Assembly (NCBI GenBank): GCA_002453275.1
Contig: DKGN01000044.1
Coordinates: forward strand, 1-12,058
Source of the DNA: Caryophanales bacterium UBA6769
GTDB taxonomy: Bacteria > Bacillota > Bacilli > Bacillales > UBA6769
Reading direction: 5' to 3'
Length of the DNA: 12,058 bases
Every line of letters starts with the position of its first letter. Position 1 is the first letter of the stretch. A model generated the notes under the pieces. It was not told where the DNA came from. It ran no database searches and saw only the letters and a list, made by a program, of their open reading frames with translations. The translations under genes and the position numbers were made by a program. Shown one piece after another: positions 5,736-12,058 of this stretch.

Positions 5736-7418
5736 ATGGATTGGACAGTAATTGCTGTTTTAGTTCAATTATTTTTTGGTATTGTTATCGGACTTTACTT
5801 TTGGAATTTATTACGTACTCAACGTACACAAAAGGTTTCAATCGATAAAGAATCGAGAAAAGAAATGGAACAACTACGAAAAATGCGAAATATTTCACTT
5901 TCAAAGCCATTATCAGAAAAAATTCGTCCAACAACGTTTGAAGATATTGTTGGACAGGAAGATGGCATTAAAGCACTTCGGGCTGCGATCTGTGGACCAA
6001 ACCCTCAACATGTCATCGTCTATGGTCCCCCAGGAGTTGGCAAAACAGCGGCTGCTAGACTTGTCTTAGAAGAAGCAAAGAAAAATCAAGATTCACCTTT
6101 TCGTTCACAGGCTGTGTTTGTTGAGTTAGACGCAACGACAGCAAGATTCGATGAACGAGGAATTGCTGATCCATTAATTGGTGCCGTTCATGATCCTCTT
6201 TATCAAGGAGCAGGTGCAATGGGACAGGCAGGGATCCCGCAGCCAAAAATTGGTGCAGTCACAAAAGCCCATGGAGGCGTATTATTTATTGATGAGATTG
6301 GTGAACTTCATCCGATTCAAATGAACAAATTATTAAAAGTGTTAGAAGATCGGAAAGTTTTTCTTGAAAGCGCGTATTATAGTGAGGAAAACCAATCAAT
6401 CCCAACTCACATTCACGATATTTTCAAAAATGGTTTACCTGCAGATTTTCGCTTAATCGGTGCAACAACCCGCACAGCAGACGAAATTCCACCTGCGATT
6501 CGTTCTCGTTGTTTAGAAGTGTTTTTCCGTGAGCTTACAAGGACAGAAATTGCTTTAATCGCAAAGCGAGCTGCTGAAAAAATAAGCTGTGATATTGATG
6601 AAAAGGCTGTAGAAATGGTGACAAAGTATACTCGGAATGGAAGAGAAACGGTCAACGTCATCCAAATTGCAGCAGGAGTCGCATTAGGTGAAAACCGGAA
6701 AGCGATTCAAGTTGAAGATGTCGAGTGGGTCGTATACTTTAGTCAGTTAACACCACGATTTGAACAAAAGGTGAGTGATACAAAAGAGATCGGTGTCGTC
6801 AACGGGCTAGCAGTAACAGGACCGAATTCCGGGATTCTTCTCGAAATCGAAGCAACCGTTTCTAAAGTGAAAACAAACAGTGGGAATGTCATCATTACGG
6901 GCATCGTTGAAGAAGAAAATATTGGAAATCAAAGCAAGTCAATTAAACGAAAAAGCCTAGCAAAAAGCTCAGTAGAAAATGTTTTGACCGTGCTACGCAA
7001 TAAAGGCATCCAATCAGCAAATTATGATATTCATATTAACTTTCCAGGTGGAACACCGATAGATGGCCCATCAGCAGGGATAGCTATTGCAACTGCGATC
7101 GTTTCAGGTATTAAACAAATGCCAGTTGATTGTACGGTAGCAATAACTGGAGAATTAAGTATCCATGGAAAGGTGAAGCCTGTAGGAGGTATTGTTCCAA
7201 AAATAAAAGCTGCACAAGAAGCGGGAGCAACTAAAGTTATAATCCCGTTTGAAAATAATCGAGAAATGCTAAAACAAATGGATGGAATTAAAATTATTCC
7301 AGTAAAAACACTAGCGGAAGTGCTTGATCAAGTATTAGTTCCACCATTGTTCAAGCAAGAAAAACCAGTTGTATCAGCAGTAAGCGGGTTACGGGAATCC
7401 CCGACCAAAAAAGCATGA
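5736..7418 (+). CDS. lonB: Membrane-anchored ATP-dependent protease LonB
   Basis: LonB is a AAA+ protease with a Ser-Lys catalytic dyad, and in B. subtilis is made mainly in the developing forespore. The 560-residue product begins with one hydrophobic membrane segment (about residues 4-23, IAVLVQLFFGIVIGLYFW) followed by basic residues, so the catalytic parts should face the cytoplasm. The AAA+ module has Walker A GPPGVGKT (97-104) and Walker B LFIDEIGE (D186, E187). The Lon protease domain has the catalytic serine in DGPSAG (S446) and lysine in GGIVPK (K489), 43 residues apart as in other Lons. It lacks the large substrate-binding N-domain of LonA. I chose ATG at 5736, behind AGGAGGT (5723-5729); the frame stays open back to 5643, but that extension covers the promoter and clpX terminator and does not look coding. 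It lies directly upstream of lonA, as in B. subtilis. Confidence 0.96.
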   Translation: MDWTVIAVLVQLFFGIVIGLYFWNLLRTQRTQKVSIDKESRKEMEQLRKMRNISLSKPLSEKIRPTTFEDIVGQEDGIKALRAAICGPNPQHVIVYGPPGVGKTAAARLVLEEAKKNQDSPFRSQAVFVELDATTARFDERGIADPLIGAVHDPLYQGAGAMGQAGIPQPKIGAVTKAHGGVLFIDEIGELHPIQMNKLLKVLEDRKVFLESAYYSEENQSIPTHIHDIFKNGLPADFRLIGATTRTADEIPPAIRSRCLEVFFRELTRTEIALIAKRAAEKISCDIDEKAVEMVTKYTRNGRETVNVIQIAAGVALGENRKAIQVEDVEWVVYFSQLTPRFEQKVSDTKEIGVVNGLAVTGPNSGILLEIEATVSKVKTNSGNVIITGIVEEENIGNQSKSIKRKSLAKSSVENVLTVLRNKGIQSANYDIHINFPGGTPIDGPSAGIAIATAIVSGIKQMPVDCTVAITGELSIHGKVKPVGGIVPKIKAAQEAGATKVIIPFENNREMLKQMDGIKIIPVKTLAEVLDQVLVPPLFKQEKPVVSAVSGLRESPTKKA

Positions 7419-7441
7419 GTTGGGGATTGCTAATCCCGTTT
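7392..7441 (+). terminator. Weak terminator-like hairpin at the end of lonB, with a competing fold
   Basis: GGGATT (7423-7428) pairs with AATCCC (7432-7437) around a 3-base loop, followed by GTTTAAG, a poor T-tract. The same left arm can instead pair with AATCCCC (7396-7402) at the end of the lonB coding region (GGGGATT, 7422-7428). The two folds exclude each other, so the hairpin may form only when ribosomes or polymerase position favour it. As a terminator it looks leaky. Confidence 0.4.
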
Positions 7442-7455
7442 AAGAAGAGCTATTA

Positions 7456-7485
7456 TTCGCAAATGTATTTTTAATAAGCTAAGAT
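7456..7485 (+). promoter_or_regulatory. Weak candidate promoter for lonA (distal)
   Basis: TTCGCA (7456-7461) and TAAGAT (7480-7485) are 18 bases apart, each matching sigma-A consensus at 4 of 6 positions. If used, the lonA transcript would carry a leader of about 135 bases containing the upstream Shine-Dalgarno and small frame described separately. The match is modest. Confidence 0.3.
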
Positions 7486-7516
7486 TAGAGAAGAAACCTT
7501 TATTCCTGTTCAAAGG

Positions 7517-7541
7517 TAAGGAGGCCTCACGAAATGTGAGG
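7517..7541 (+). promoter_or_regulatory. Strong orphan Shine-Dalgarno with start-stop codon pair and hairpin upstream of lonA
   Basis: TAAGGAGG (7517-7524) complements the 16S rRNA 3' end very well but lies 104 bases before the lonA ATG. Nine bases after it is an ATG immediately followed by TGA (7534-7539), and overlapping that a GTG at 7536 opening a 32-codon frame. CCTCAC (7525-7530) pairs with GTGAGG (7536-7541) around a 5-base loop, which would bury these start codons. Confidence 0.4.
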
Positions 7542-7634
7542 AATCGTCATATCCAAATTAAAAGAGCGATACTTCTTTTTGAACAACACTTATTTGGAAT
7601 TTTAATGGCTCGTCGGAGGTGTGAAGCATGTTAA
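7536..7634 (+). CDS. Possible 32-residue leader peptide overlapping the lonA start
   Basis: A GTG at 7536, 11 bases after TAAGGAGG (7517-7524), opens a 32-codon frame ending in TAA at 7632-7634, so its last codons overlap the lonA ATG (7628) in another frame. The peptide would start MRNRHIQIKRAILLFEQ and end in an arginine- and cysteine-rich tail (ARRRCEAC). It resembles no family I know. In favour are the strong ribosome binding site and an overlap suited to translational coupling. Against it are the slightly long spacing, the initiator hairpin, an ATG-TGA pair better placed for the same ribosome binding site, and a possible lonA promoter (7579-7606) inside the frame. It may be a regulatory leader or chance. 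Confidence 0.25.
   Translation: MRNRHIQIKRAILLFEQHLFGILMARRRCEAC
7579..7606 (+). promoter_or_regulatory. Candidate proximal sigma-A promoter for lonA
   Basis: TTGAAC (7579-7584) and TTTAAT (7601-7606) are separated by 16 bases and match the consensus at 4 and 5 of 6 positions. This is a better match than the distal candidate, but transcription would begin near 7613, leaving only a few bases before the lonA ribosome binding site (GGAGGT, 7615-7620), which is unusually tight. Confidence 0.4.
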
Positions 7635-9955
7635 AACCCGAAATAATAACTATACCCTTATTACCCTTGAGGGGTCTTCTCGTATACCCTACGATGGTGA
7701 TACACCTTGACGTTGGACGAGAAAAATCAGTAGAGGCTTTAGAAAACGTCATGCTAGGTGATCAACATATATTTTTATCTGCCCAAAAAGAAGTTTCACT
7801 TGATCAACCGACAGAAAAAGATATTTACCAGATCGGTACATATGCAAAAGTTAAGCAAATGTTAAAGCTTCCAAATGGGACAATTCGAGTTCTCGTAGAA
7901 GGACTTCAACGTGGAAAAGTAAAGAAATTTACTGAGACAGAACAGTTTTTTGAAGCAGAAGTTGAATTAATTGAAGAACAAACAGGCAAAGATGTCGAAG
8001 AAGAAGCTTTAATGAGAACAATATTAAGTTTATTTGAGCAATACGTCAACTTATCAAATAAAATTTCTGCTGAAACATTTGCCTCTGTTCAAGATATCGA
8101 TCAACCTGGTCGTTTGGCAGATGTCATTGCCTCGCATCTCACATTGAAGATTCAAGAAAAACAACAAATTTTAGATGCTGAAGATGCAAAAGAACGATTG
8201 AATGTTTTGATTCGAATTTTGAACAATGAAAAGAAAGTACTTGATTTAGAGAAGCAAATCGGTAAACGTGTAAAGCGTTCAATGGAAAAAACACAGAAAG
8301 AATATTATTTGCGCGAGCAGATGAAGGCGATTCAAAAAGAACTTGGAGAAAAAGAAGGTAAGTTTGATGAAGTAACCGAACTTAAAGAAAAAATTGATGC
8401 AACAGGAATGCCTGAAGAGACAAGGGAAGCCGCGTTAAAAGAACTTGACAGGTATGAAAAAATTCCGACAAGTTCCGCTGAAAGTGCTGTTTTACGAAAC
8501 TATTTAGACTGGCTTGTTCAACTACCATGGACGGAAGAAACGGAAGACAAGCTTGATATTAAACATGCAGAAGCTGTTTTGAATGAAGATCATTACGGAT
8601 TAACGAAAGTGAAGGAACGTGTTTTAGAATATTTAGCCGTTCAACAATTAACTAAATCATTGAGTGGTCCTATCCTATGTCTTGCTGGACCACCAGGTGT
8701 TGGAAAAACATCACTTGCCCGTTCCGTTGCCCGCTCATTAAATCGAAATTTCGTAAGAATTTCTTTAGGTGGGGTACGTGACGAAGCAGAAATCCGGGGG
8801 CATCGAAGAACGTACGTTGGTGCGATGCCTGGTCGAATTATTCAAGGAATGAAAAAGTCAGGAACGATTAATCCAGTATTTTTGCTCGATGAAATTGATA
8901 AAATGTCTAACGATTTTCGTGGTGATCCTTCGTCTGCTCTATTAGAAGTGCTCGATCCAGAACAAAACAATACATTTAGTGATCATTATATTGAAGAGCC
9001 TTATGATTTATCAAAAGTAATGTTTATTACTACGGCTAACAACATTGGTGCGATTCCAAGCCCTCTGCTTGATCGGATGGAAGTGATCCGAATCGCAGGG
9101 TATACCGAACTTGAAAAGACGGAGATTACAAAGGACTATTTAATCCCGCGTCAGCTCGAAAAACATGGCTTGGAAAAAGCAACGCTACAAATTCGCGATG
9201 GCGCCATATTAAAGTTAATTCGCCAATATACACGTGAGGCGGGTGTCCGTAATTTAGAAAGGCAAATTGCGGCACTTTGCCGGAAGGCTGCAAAGGAAAT
9301 GATTACGTCCGATAAAAAAAGAGTCATCATTACAGACAATACGATCGAAGATTTCCTTGGAAAGCCAATGTTCCGGTATGGTCAAGCTGAGGAAGAAGAT
9401 CAAATTGGAGCTGCAACAGGACTGGCTTACACACCTTCTGGAGGAGACACGCTTTCGATCGAAGTCTCGGTCTATCCTGGGAAAGGTAAGCTGATTTTAA
9501 CCGGTAGTTTAGGTGATGTTATGAAGGAATCGGCCCAAGCTGCTTTTAGTTATATTCGTTCACGTGCGGATCAACTTAAAATTTCCTCTGATTTTCATGA
9601 GAAAAATGATATCCATATTCATGTTCCTGAAGGAGCAACACCAAAAGATGGGCCATCCGCAGGAATTACAATTGCGACGGCACTCATATCAGCTTTAATA
9701 AATGTATCAGTTAAAAAAGAAGTCGGAATGACAGGTGAGATTACATTACGTGGTCGCGTATTGCCGATAGGTGGATTGAAGGAGAAAAGCTTAAGTGCTC
9801 ACCGAGCAGGCTTAACGACAATTTTATTGCCTAAAGATAATGAAAAGGATCTTGATGATATACCTGAAAGTGTCCGTAAAGACTTAACATTTATTCCTGT
9901 TTCACATCTTGATGAAGTACTTGATCATGCCTTGAATCGAGGCAAGGAAAAGTGA
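7628..9955 (+). CDS. lonA: ATP-dependent protease LonA
   Basis: LonA is the soluble homohexameric AAA+ protease that degrades misfolded and specific regulatory proteins. The 775-residue product matches the family's usual length. An N-terminal substrate-binding LON domain (about 8-205, starting IITIPLLPLRGLLVYPTMV) leads through a charged coiled-coil region (about 215-300, including the YYLREQMKAIQKELGE motif) into the AAA+ module with Walker A GPPGVGKT (354-361) and Walker B FLLDEIDK (D421, E422). The C-terminal protease domain has the catalytic serine in KDGPSAG (S677) and the lysine in GGLKEK (K720). ATG at 7628 is seven bases after GGAGGT. The stop overlaps the ysxC start by four bases, so the two are translationally coupled. 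LonA in Bacillus is stress-responsive, but I see no CIRCE element or clear CtsR-type repeat upstream; the leader itself is unusual. Confidence 0.98.
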   Translation: MLKPEIITIPLLPLRGLLVYPTMVIHLDVGREKSVEALENVMLGDQHIFLSAQKEVSLDQPTEKDIYQIGTYAKVKQMLKLPNGTIRVLVEGLQRGKVKKFTETEQFFEAEVELIEEQTGKDVEEEALMRTILSLFEQYVNLSNKISAETFASVQDIDQPGRLADVIASHLTLKIQEKQQILDAEDAKERLNVLIRILNNEKKVLDLEKQIGKRVKRSMEKTQKEYYLREQMKAIQKELGEKEGKFDEVTELKEKIDATGMPEETREAALKELDRYEKIPTSSAESAVLRNYLDWLVQLPWTEETEDKLDIKHAEAVLNEDHYGLTKVKERVLEYLAVQQLTKSLSGPILCLAGPPGVGKTSLARSVARSLNRNFVRISLGGVRDEAEIRGHRRTYVGAMPGRIIQGMKKSGTINPVFLLDEIDKMSNDFRGDPSSALLEVLDPEQNNTFSDHYIEEPYDLSKVMFITTANNIGAIPSPLLDRMEVIRIAGYTELEKTEITKDYLIPRQLEKHGLEKATLQIRDGAILKLIRQYTREAGVRNLERQIAALCRKAAKEMITSDKKRVIITDNTIEDFLGKPMFRYGQAEEEDQIGAATGLAYTPSGGDTLSIEVSVYPGKGKLILTGSLGDVMKESAQAAFSYIRSRADQLKISSDFHEKNDIHIHVPEGATPKDGPSAGITIATALISALINVSVKKEVGMTGEITLRGRVLPIGGLKEKSLSAHRAGLTTILLPKDNEKDLDDIPESVRKDLTFIPVSHLDEVLDHALNRGKEK

Positions 9956-10536
9956 AAGTAATTGATGCAAAACTTTTAGTTAGTGCGGTAAAGCCGAATC
10001 AATATCCAGACTTGCACCTTCCGGAAATCGCACTTGCAGGTCGTTCAAATGTTGGGAAGTCCTCTTTCATTAATAAAATGATTAACCGTAAAAAACTTGC
10101 CAGAACGTCACAAAAACCAGGAAAAACGCAAACACTTAACTTTTACCAAATTAATGAAGAGATTATTTTCGTCGATGTTCCGGGATATGGTTATGCAAAA
10201 GTCTCGAAAGCAGAACGCGAAGCATGGGGCGAAATGATCGAAACTTATTTTTTGCAGCGCGAACAATTGTGTGCCGCCTTGTTAATCGTTGACATACGAC
10301 ACAACCCGACAGAAGATGACCAGATGATGTATGAGTGGCTAAAGCATCATGGGATATCGGTCGTAGTCATTGCAACAAAGGCGGATAAAATTTCTAGAGG
10401 AAAAAGAATGAAGCAAGTGAAACAAATTCGACGCTCATTAGCAATGGACGAAAGTGATTCGCTTATCCCCTTTTCAGCAGAAACAGGGGAAGGAAAAGAG
10501 CTTGCCTGGAATGCAATTAAAGCGTATTACTCATAA
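9952..10536 (+). CDS. ysxC: Ribosome biogenesis GTP-binding protein YsxC/EngB
   Basis: YsxC (EngB/YihA family) is an essential cytosolic GTPase needed for late assembly of the 50S ribosomal subunit. The product is 194 residues, the family's usual size. The GTPase motifs are all present: G1 GRSNVGKSS (30-38), the GKTQT switch I threonine region (57-61), G3 DVPGYG (75-80), G4 TKAD (141-144) and G5 SAET (174-177). The GTG at 9952 overlaps the lonA stop in a GTGA arrangement, with a modest ribosome binding site AAGG (9944-9947) inside lonA, so translation probably depends on ribosomes finishing lonA. A strong terminator follows within about 10 bases, making ysxC the last gene of the lonA unit here. 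In B. subtilis the block continues with ysxD and hemA, which are not seen in this window. Confidence 0.97.
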   Translation: MKVIDAKLLVSAVKPNQYPDLHLPEIALAGRSNVGKSSFINKMINRKKLARTSQKPGKTQTLNFYQINEEIIFVDVPGYGYAKVSKAEREAWGEMIETYFLQREQLCAALLIVDIRHNPTEDDQMMYEWLKHHGISVVVIATKADKISRGKRMKQVKQIRRSLAMDESDSLIPFSAETGEGKELAWNAIKAYYS

Positions 10537-10543
10537 TAATGAT

Positions 10544-10580
10544 AAGGTATAGCACTTGTTGGTGGTGCTATACTTTTTTT
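10544..10580 (+). terminator. Strong terminator after ysxC, hairpin shared with the convergent regulator gene
   Basis: GTATAGCAC (10547-10555) pairs perfectly with GTGCTATAC (10565-10573) around a 9-base loop, followed by seven T residues (10574-10580). On the plus strand this is a textbook terminator for ysxC. The T-run reaches into the stop codon of the minus-strand regulator gene, whose transcripts meet the same hairpin but a poorer T-tract, so termination in that direction is probably weaker. Confidence 0.9.
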
Positions 10581-11253
10581 AATAGATTATCTTTTTTCGA
10601 ATCAATGTTGCGACTGCTTCAGTACGATTATTTACTTTTAATTTTCTAATTGTTGACTTTACGTAATCTTGCACTGTATACTCACTAATTTCTAGTATAA
10701 GAGCAACCTCCTTTACGCTTTCTCCTCGAGAAATTCTACTCATCACCTCACGTTCACGTTTTGTTAAAGGATTTGGGATTTCTTTTTCTTCATAGAATGT
10801 ACGACTAATATATGTTGCATATGTATCCATTAATTTTATGTGTTCATTAGTTAAACTTTTATCTGACCGAGTTGCGGTCATAAAGCCAACGACTGTTTGA
10901 TTAAATGAAATGGGGATAATGACAACAAGCTTTGTTTCTTTTAAATATAAAGTAGGAACTTGCCGAATCAGATCAACCCCGATAATCTGAGTTGTTTTTC
11001 TTTCTTCAATTGCTTGCTGAAAAGATGGAATTTCGTCAACTTTTTCAACGATATGGTGCAAGCGATGCACCCCCGCTTTATTTATGCGGAATACCCCGTG
11101 CGCTAGTCTCGTTAATTCGGAATAAGAGAAGAGAGCTGCCTCATGAAGAGCAAAGAAACGCATGAGACCCTTTAAAATAATCAATAGCTTTTCATCGTGG
11201 TAAGTCGTTAGCTTTGTTTTTTGAATGTGGAGCTTTAAAGGTAAGTTTTCCAA
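10579..11253 (-). CDS. LuxR-type transcriptional regulator with GAF-like sensor domain
   Basis: The 224-residue product has a C-terminal LuxR/FixJ-type helix-turn-helix (about 161-224) beginning NPLTKREREVMSRISRGESV, with the recognition-helix region EISEYTVQDYVKSTIRKL. Residues about 15-155 look like a GAF-type sensory domain (alternating strands such as KLVVIIPISFNQTVVGFMTAT, then a long helix); there is no receiver domain with a phosphorylatable aspartate, so it is not a classical response regulator. It should be a cytosolic regulator responding to a small molecule or stress signal I cannot name. The start is TTG at 11253, behind AAGGAGG (about 11260-11266 on this strand), a strong and well-spaced site. 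It is divergent from the SCP-2-like gene and convergent with ysxC. By position it probably controls the divergent genes and perhaps itself. Confidence 0.85.
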   Translation of the reverse strand: MENLPLKLHIQKTKLTTYHDEKLLIILKGLMRFFALHEAALFSYSELTRLAHGVFRINKAGVHRLHHIVEKVDEIPSFQQAIEERKTTQIIGVDLIRQVPTLYLKETKLVVIIPISFNQTVVGFMTATRSDKSLTNEHIKLMDTYATYISRTFYEEKEIPNPLTKREREVMSRISRGESVKEVALILEISEYTVQDYVKSTIRKLKVNNRTEAVATLIRKKIIY

Positions 11254-11270
11254 CGTTATCCTCCTTTTCG

Positions 11271-11290
11271 CCCCTTTTACGGGGTACCCC
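11271..11290. promoter_or_regulatory. Palindrome near the regulator start, candidate operator
   Basis: GGGGTACCCC (11281-11290) is a perfect 10-bp palindrome, and the adjacent CCCC (11271-11274) gives an alternative CCCC-TTTTAC-GGGG pairing. It lies 28-37 bases upstream of the regulator's start codon, where autoregulation is plausible. A weak minus-strand promoter (TTGTCC then TAAAAA, spacing 16, about 11297-11324) sits just upstream of it in the direction of the regulator. G/C runs are unusual in this AT-rich gap. Confidence 0.3.
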
Positions 11291-11347
11291 CTCTTTTTAG
11301 GGAATAGTTTTATTGGGACAAATAGAGTAAAATTTAACCACCCTTAT

Positions 11348-11367
11348 TTTACTAAAAATTCAGTAAA
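11348..11367. promoter_or_regulatory. Inverted repeat in the divergent intergenic region, candidate operator
   Basis: TTTACT (11348-11353) and AGTAAA (11362-11367) are perfect inverted repeats with an 8-base spacer, 20 bases in all, a size suited to a dimeric LuxR-type regulator. It lies between the divergent genes, about 120 bases before the SCP-2-like start. I find no convincing -35/-10 pair for the plus-strand genes in this gap, which would fit a promoter needing an activator. Confidence 0.25.
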
Positions 11368-11485
11368 TTTGAAAGGCTTATGTAAGGTTTAGCAGGTGAA
11401 GTGGACTGTCTATCTAAATCATTCCGATCATTTTGTACTCGTAATGTTACATTATGGTTCTTAAGTCTTAAAGGGGGAAACTCTC

Positions 11486-11986
11486 TTGAACTATGAACTT
11501 TTTAGCGAAGCATGGGTTAAGCAAGTTGAAAAGGAGATGAAGTTCGGTCCTTGTGCAGAAAGAAAAAAGAACGTTCATCAAAGCTATTGGAGATGGATTC
11601 AAAAATGCAAACAAGATTTGAATATCCAGCTTGCACTTGAGCTGAAGATGAAAGGGGACGAGAGGTCTTATGGGTTTTTTAATATTTGCAATGGTGAAGT
11701 CACCGAATCATGTTTTGGAGAAAATTGTGAAGGACAAGTCGACTTTATCCTTTCTGGAACTGAACAAGATTGGTTAGGCGTGATTGCAGGTGTGCATGAT
11801 TTATCGCTAAGTATTATTTCACAGACAATAAAATTGAGAAAAGGCAATATGCATTTTTTCTTACGAAGAATATACTTCTTTATTGAATTGCTTCTCTGTT
11901 TAAGACGCGTACCGATTAAAAATAACTTTTTCATCGGAAAAGGGGAGTGCCCGTGTCAAATTCAAGTACAACGACTGCTAGATTAA
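11486..11986 (+). CDS. SCP-2 (sterol carrier protein 2)-like lipid-binding protein
   Basis: The 166-residue product resembles the small stand-alone SCP-2 proteins of Bacillus and archaea: an N-terminal helix with LFSEAWVKQVEKEM, then alternating strands, then VDFILSGTEQDWLGVIAGVHDLSLSI and a TIKLRKGNM strand, the region where SCP-2 domains show an 'xLxGxxxxWxxVixG...l..G.lklkkG' pattern. SCP-2 folds bind acyl-CoA or other lipids in a hydrophobic tunnel; the ligand here is unknown. Start is TTG at 11486 after AAGGGGG (11471-11477). The segment after about residue 122 (HFFLRRIYFFIELLLCLRRV) is strongly hydrophobic and basic and could contact membrane. Its last 34 bases overlap the next gene in another frame, implying coupled expression. 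Family assignment is by pattern only and moderately sure. Confidence 0.65.
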   Translation: MNYELFSEAWVKQVEKEMKFGPCAERKKNVHQSYWRWIQKCKQDLNIQLALELKMKGDERSYGFFNICNGEVTESCFGENCEGQVDFILSGTEQDWLGVIAGVHDLSLSIISQTIKLRKGNMHFFLRRIYFFIELLLCLRRVPIKNNFFIGKGECPCQIQVQRLLD

Positions 11987-12058
11987 AGGGGTTACTAAAG
12001 AAAGAAGCAAAAAGAAGGGAACTACAAAAATATCCTGTTGGTCGTTATCGAGAGATCG
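11941..12058 (+). CDS. 5' end of an unidentified gene, possibly an acyl-CoA ligase (truncated by window edge)
   Basis: GTG at 11953, six bases after AGGGGAG (11941-11947), opens a frame that stays open for 35 codons to the window end; the listed span includes the ribosome binding site. The visible product starts MSNSSTTTARLKGLLKKEAK and continues with a basic helix ending ELQKYPVGRYREI. A short charged helix ending in 'PVGRYREI' reminds me of the N-termini of some bacterial AMP-forming acyl-CoA synthetases, and an SCP-2 neighbour fits lipid metabolism, but no catalytic motif is within reach, so this is speculation. It overlaps the SCP-2-like gene by 34 bases, so the two should be co-transcribed and probably translationally coupled. 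Confidence 0.6.

Noticed and set aside
5776..6069. Plus-strand 97-codon open frame inside lonB
   Set aside because: It lies wholly within lonB in another frame, and the lonB frame there carries the membrane linker and Walker A motif without interruption.
7501..7560. Possible CtsR-type operator (GTTCAAAGGTAAGG) before lonA
   Set aside because: Only half of the direct heptad repeat is present; the second GGTCAAA copy is missing.
5736..9955. Two adjacent Lon genes as a recent duplication
   Set aside because: LonB and LonA differ in architecture (membrane anchor versus large N-domain) and occur together in B. subtilis, so this is an old, known arrangement.
1..12058. CRISPR arrays, tRNA or rRNA genes, insertion sequences
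   Set aside because: I saw no regularly spaced repeats, no tRNA-like cloverleaf and no transposase motif or terminal inverted repeats in the window.

Overview
The window is chromosomal DNA from a low-GC, endospore-forming member of the Bacillaceae. Gene order from the left edge to about 10.54 kb is leuC' - leuD - ysoA - tig - clpX - lonB - lonA - ysxC (engB). This matches the order known from Bacillus subtilis, and each protein carries its family's hallmark residues. Strong AGGAGG-type ribosome binding sites, GTG/TTG starts, compact intrinsic terminators and a sigma-F-like promoter before lonB all fit a Bacillus-type organism. An alkaliphilic or halotolerant Bacillus relative is possible, but I cannot fix the species.

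Region by region. (1) 1-1377: the end of the leucine biosynthesis operon, with the C-terminal half of leuC and all of leuD (both subunits of isopropylmalate isomerase), closed by a clear terminator at about 1387-1423. (2) 1531-2538: a TPR-repeat protein matching YsoA. (3) 2554-4103: trigger factor (tig) with its own extended -10 sigma-A promoter, a structured leader and a strong terminator. (4) 4219-5653: clpX, with an extended -10 promoter, a leader of about 100 nt and a hairpin after the gene. (5) 5674-9955: two Lon proteases. LonB is membrane-anchored and sits behind a near-perfect sigma-F (forespore) promoter match; LonA is the soluble housekeeping enzyme and has an odd leader. The lonA stop overlaps the start of the ribosome-assembly GTPase gene ysxC by 4 bases. 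(6) 10547-10580: a strong terminator whose hairpin is shared by convergent genes. (7) 10579-12058: a divergent accessory-looking module, made of a GAF-like/LuxR-type regulator on the minus strand facing away from an SCP-2-like lipid-carrier gene and the first 35 codons of an overlapping third gene. In B. subtilis, ysxD and hemA follow ysxC, so this module is probably an insertion or replacement.

Functionally, tig, clpX, lonB, lonA and ysxC form a protein-homeostasis and ribosome-biogenesis block: chaperoning of nascent chains, ATP-dependent unfolding and degradation, and 50S assembly. The right-hand module looks unrelated and may concern lipid or acyl metabolism.

I found no wholly new system. 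The parts most worth a second look are the lonA leader (a perfect Shine-Dalgarno about 100 nt upstream of the gene, an ATG-TGA start-stop, and a 32-codon frame overlapping the lonA start), the sigma-F element before lonB, the structured tig and clpX leaders, and the palindrome-rich intergenic region of the LuxR/SCP-2 module.
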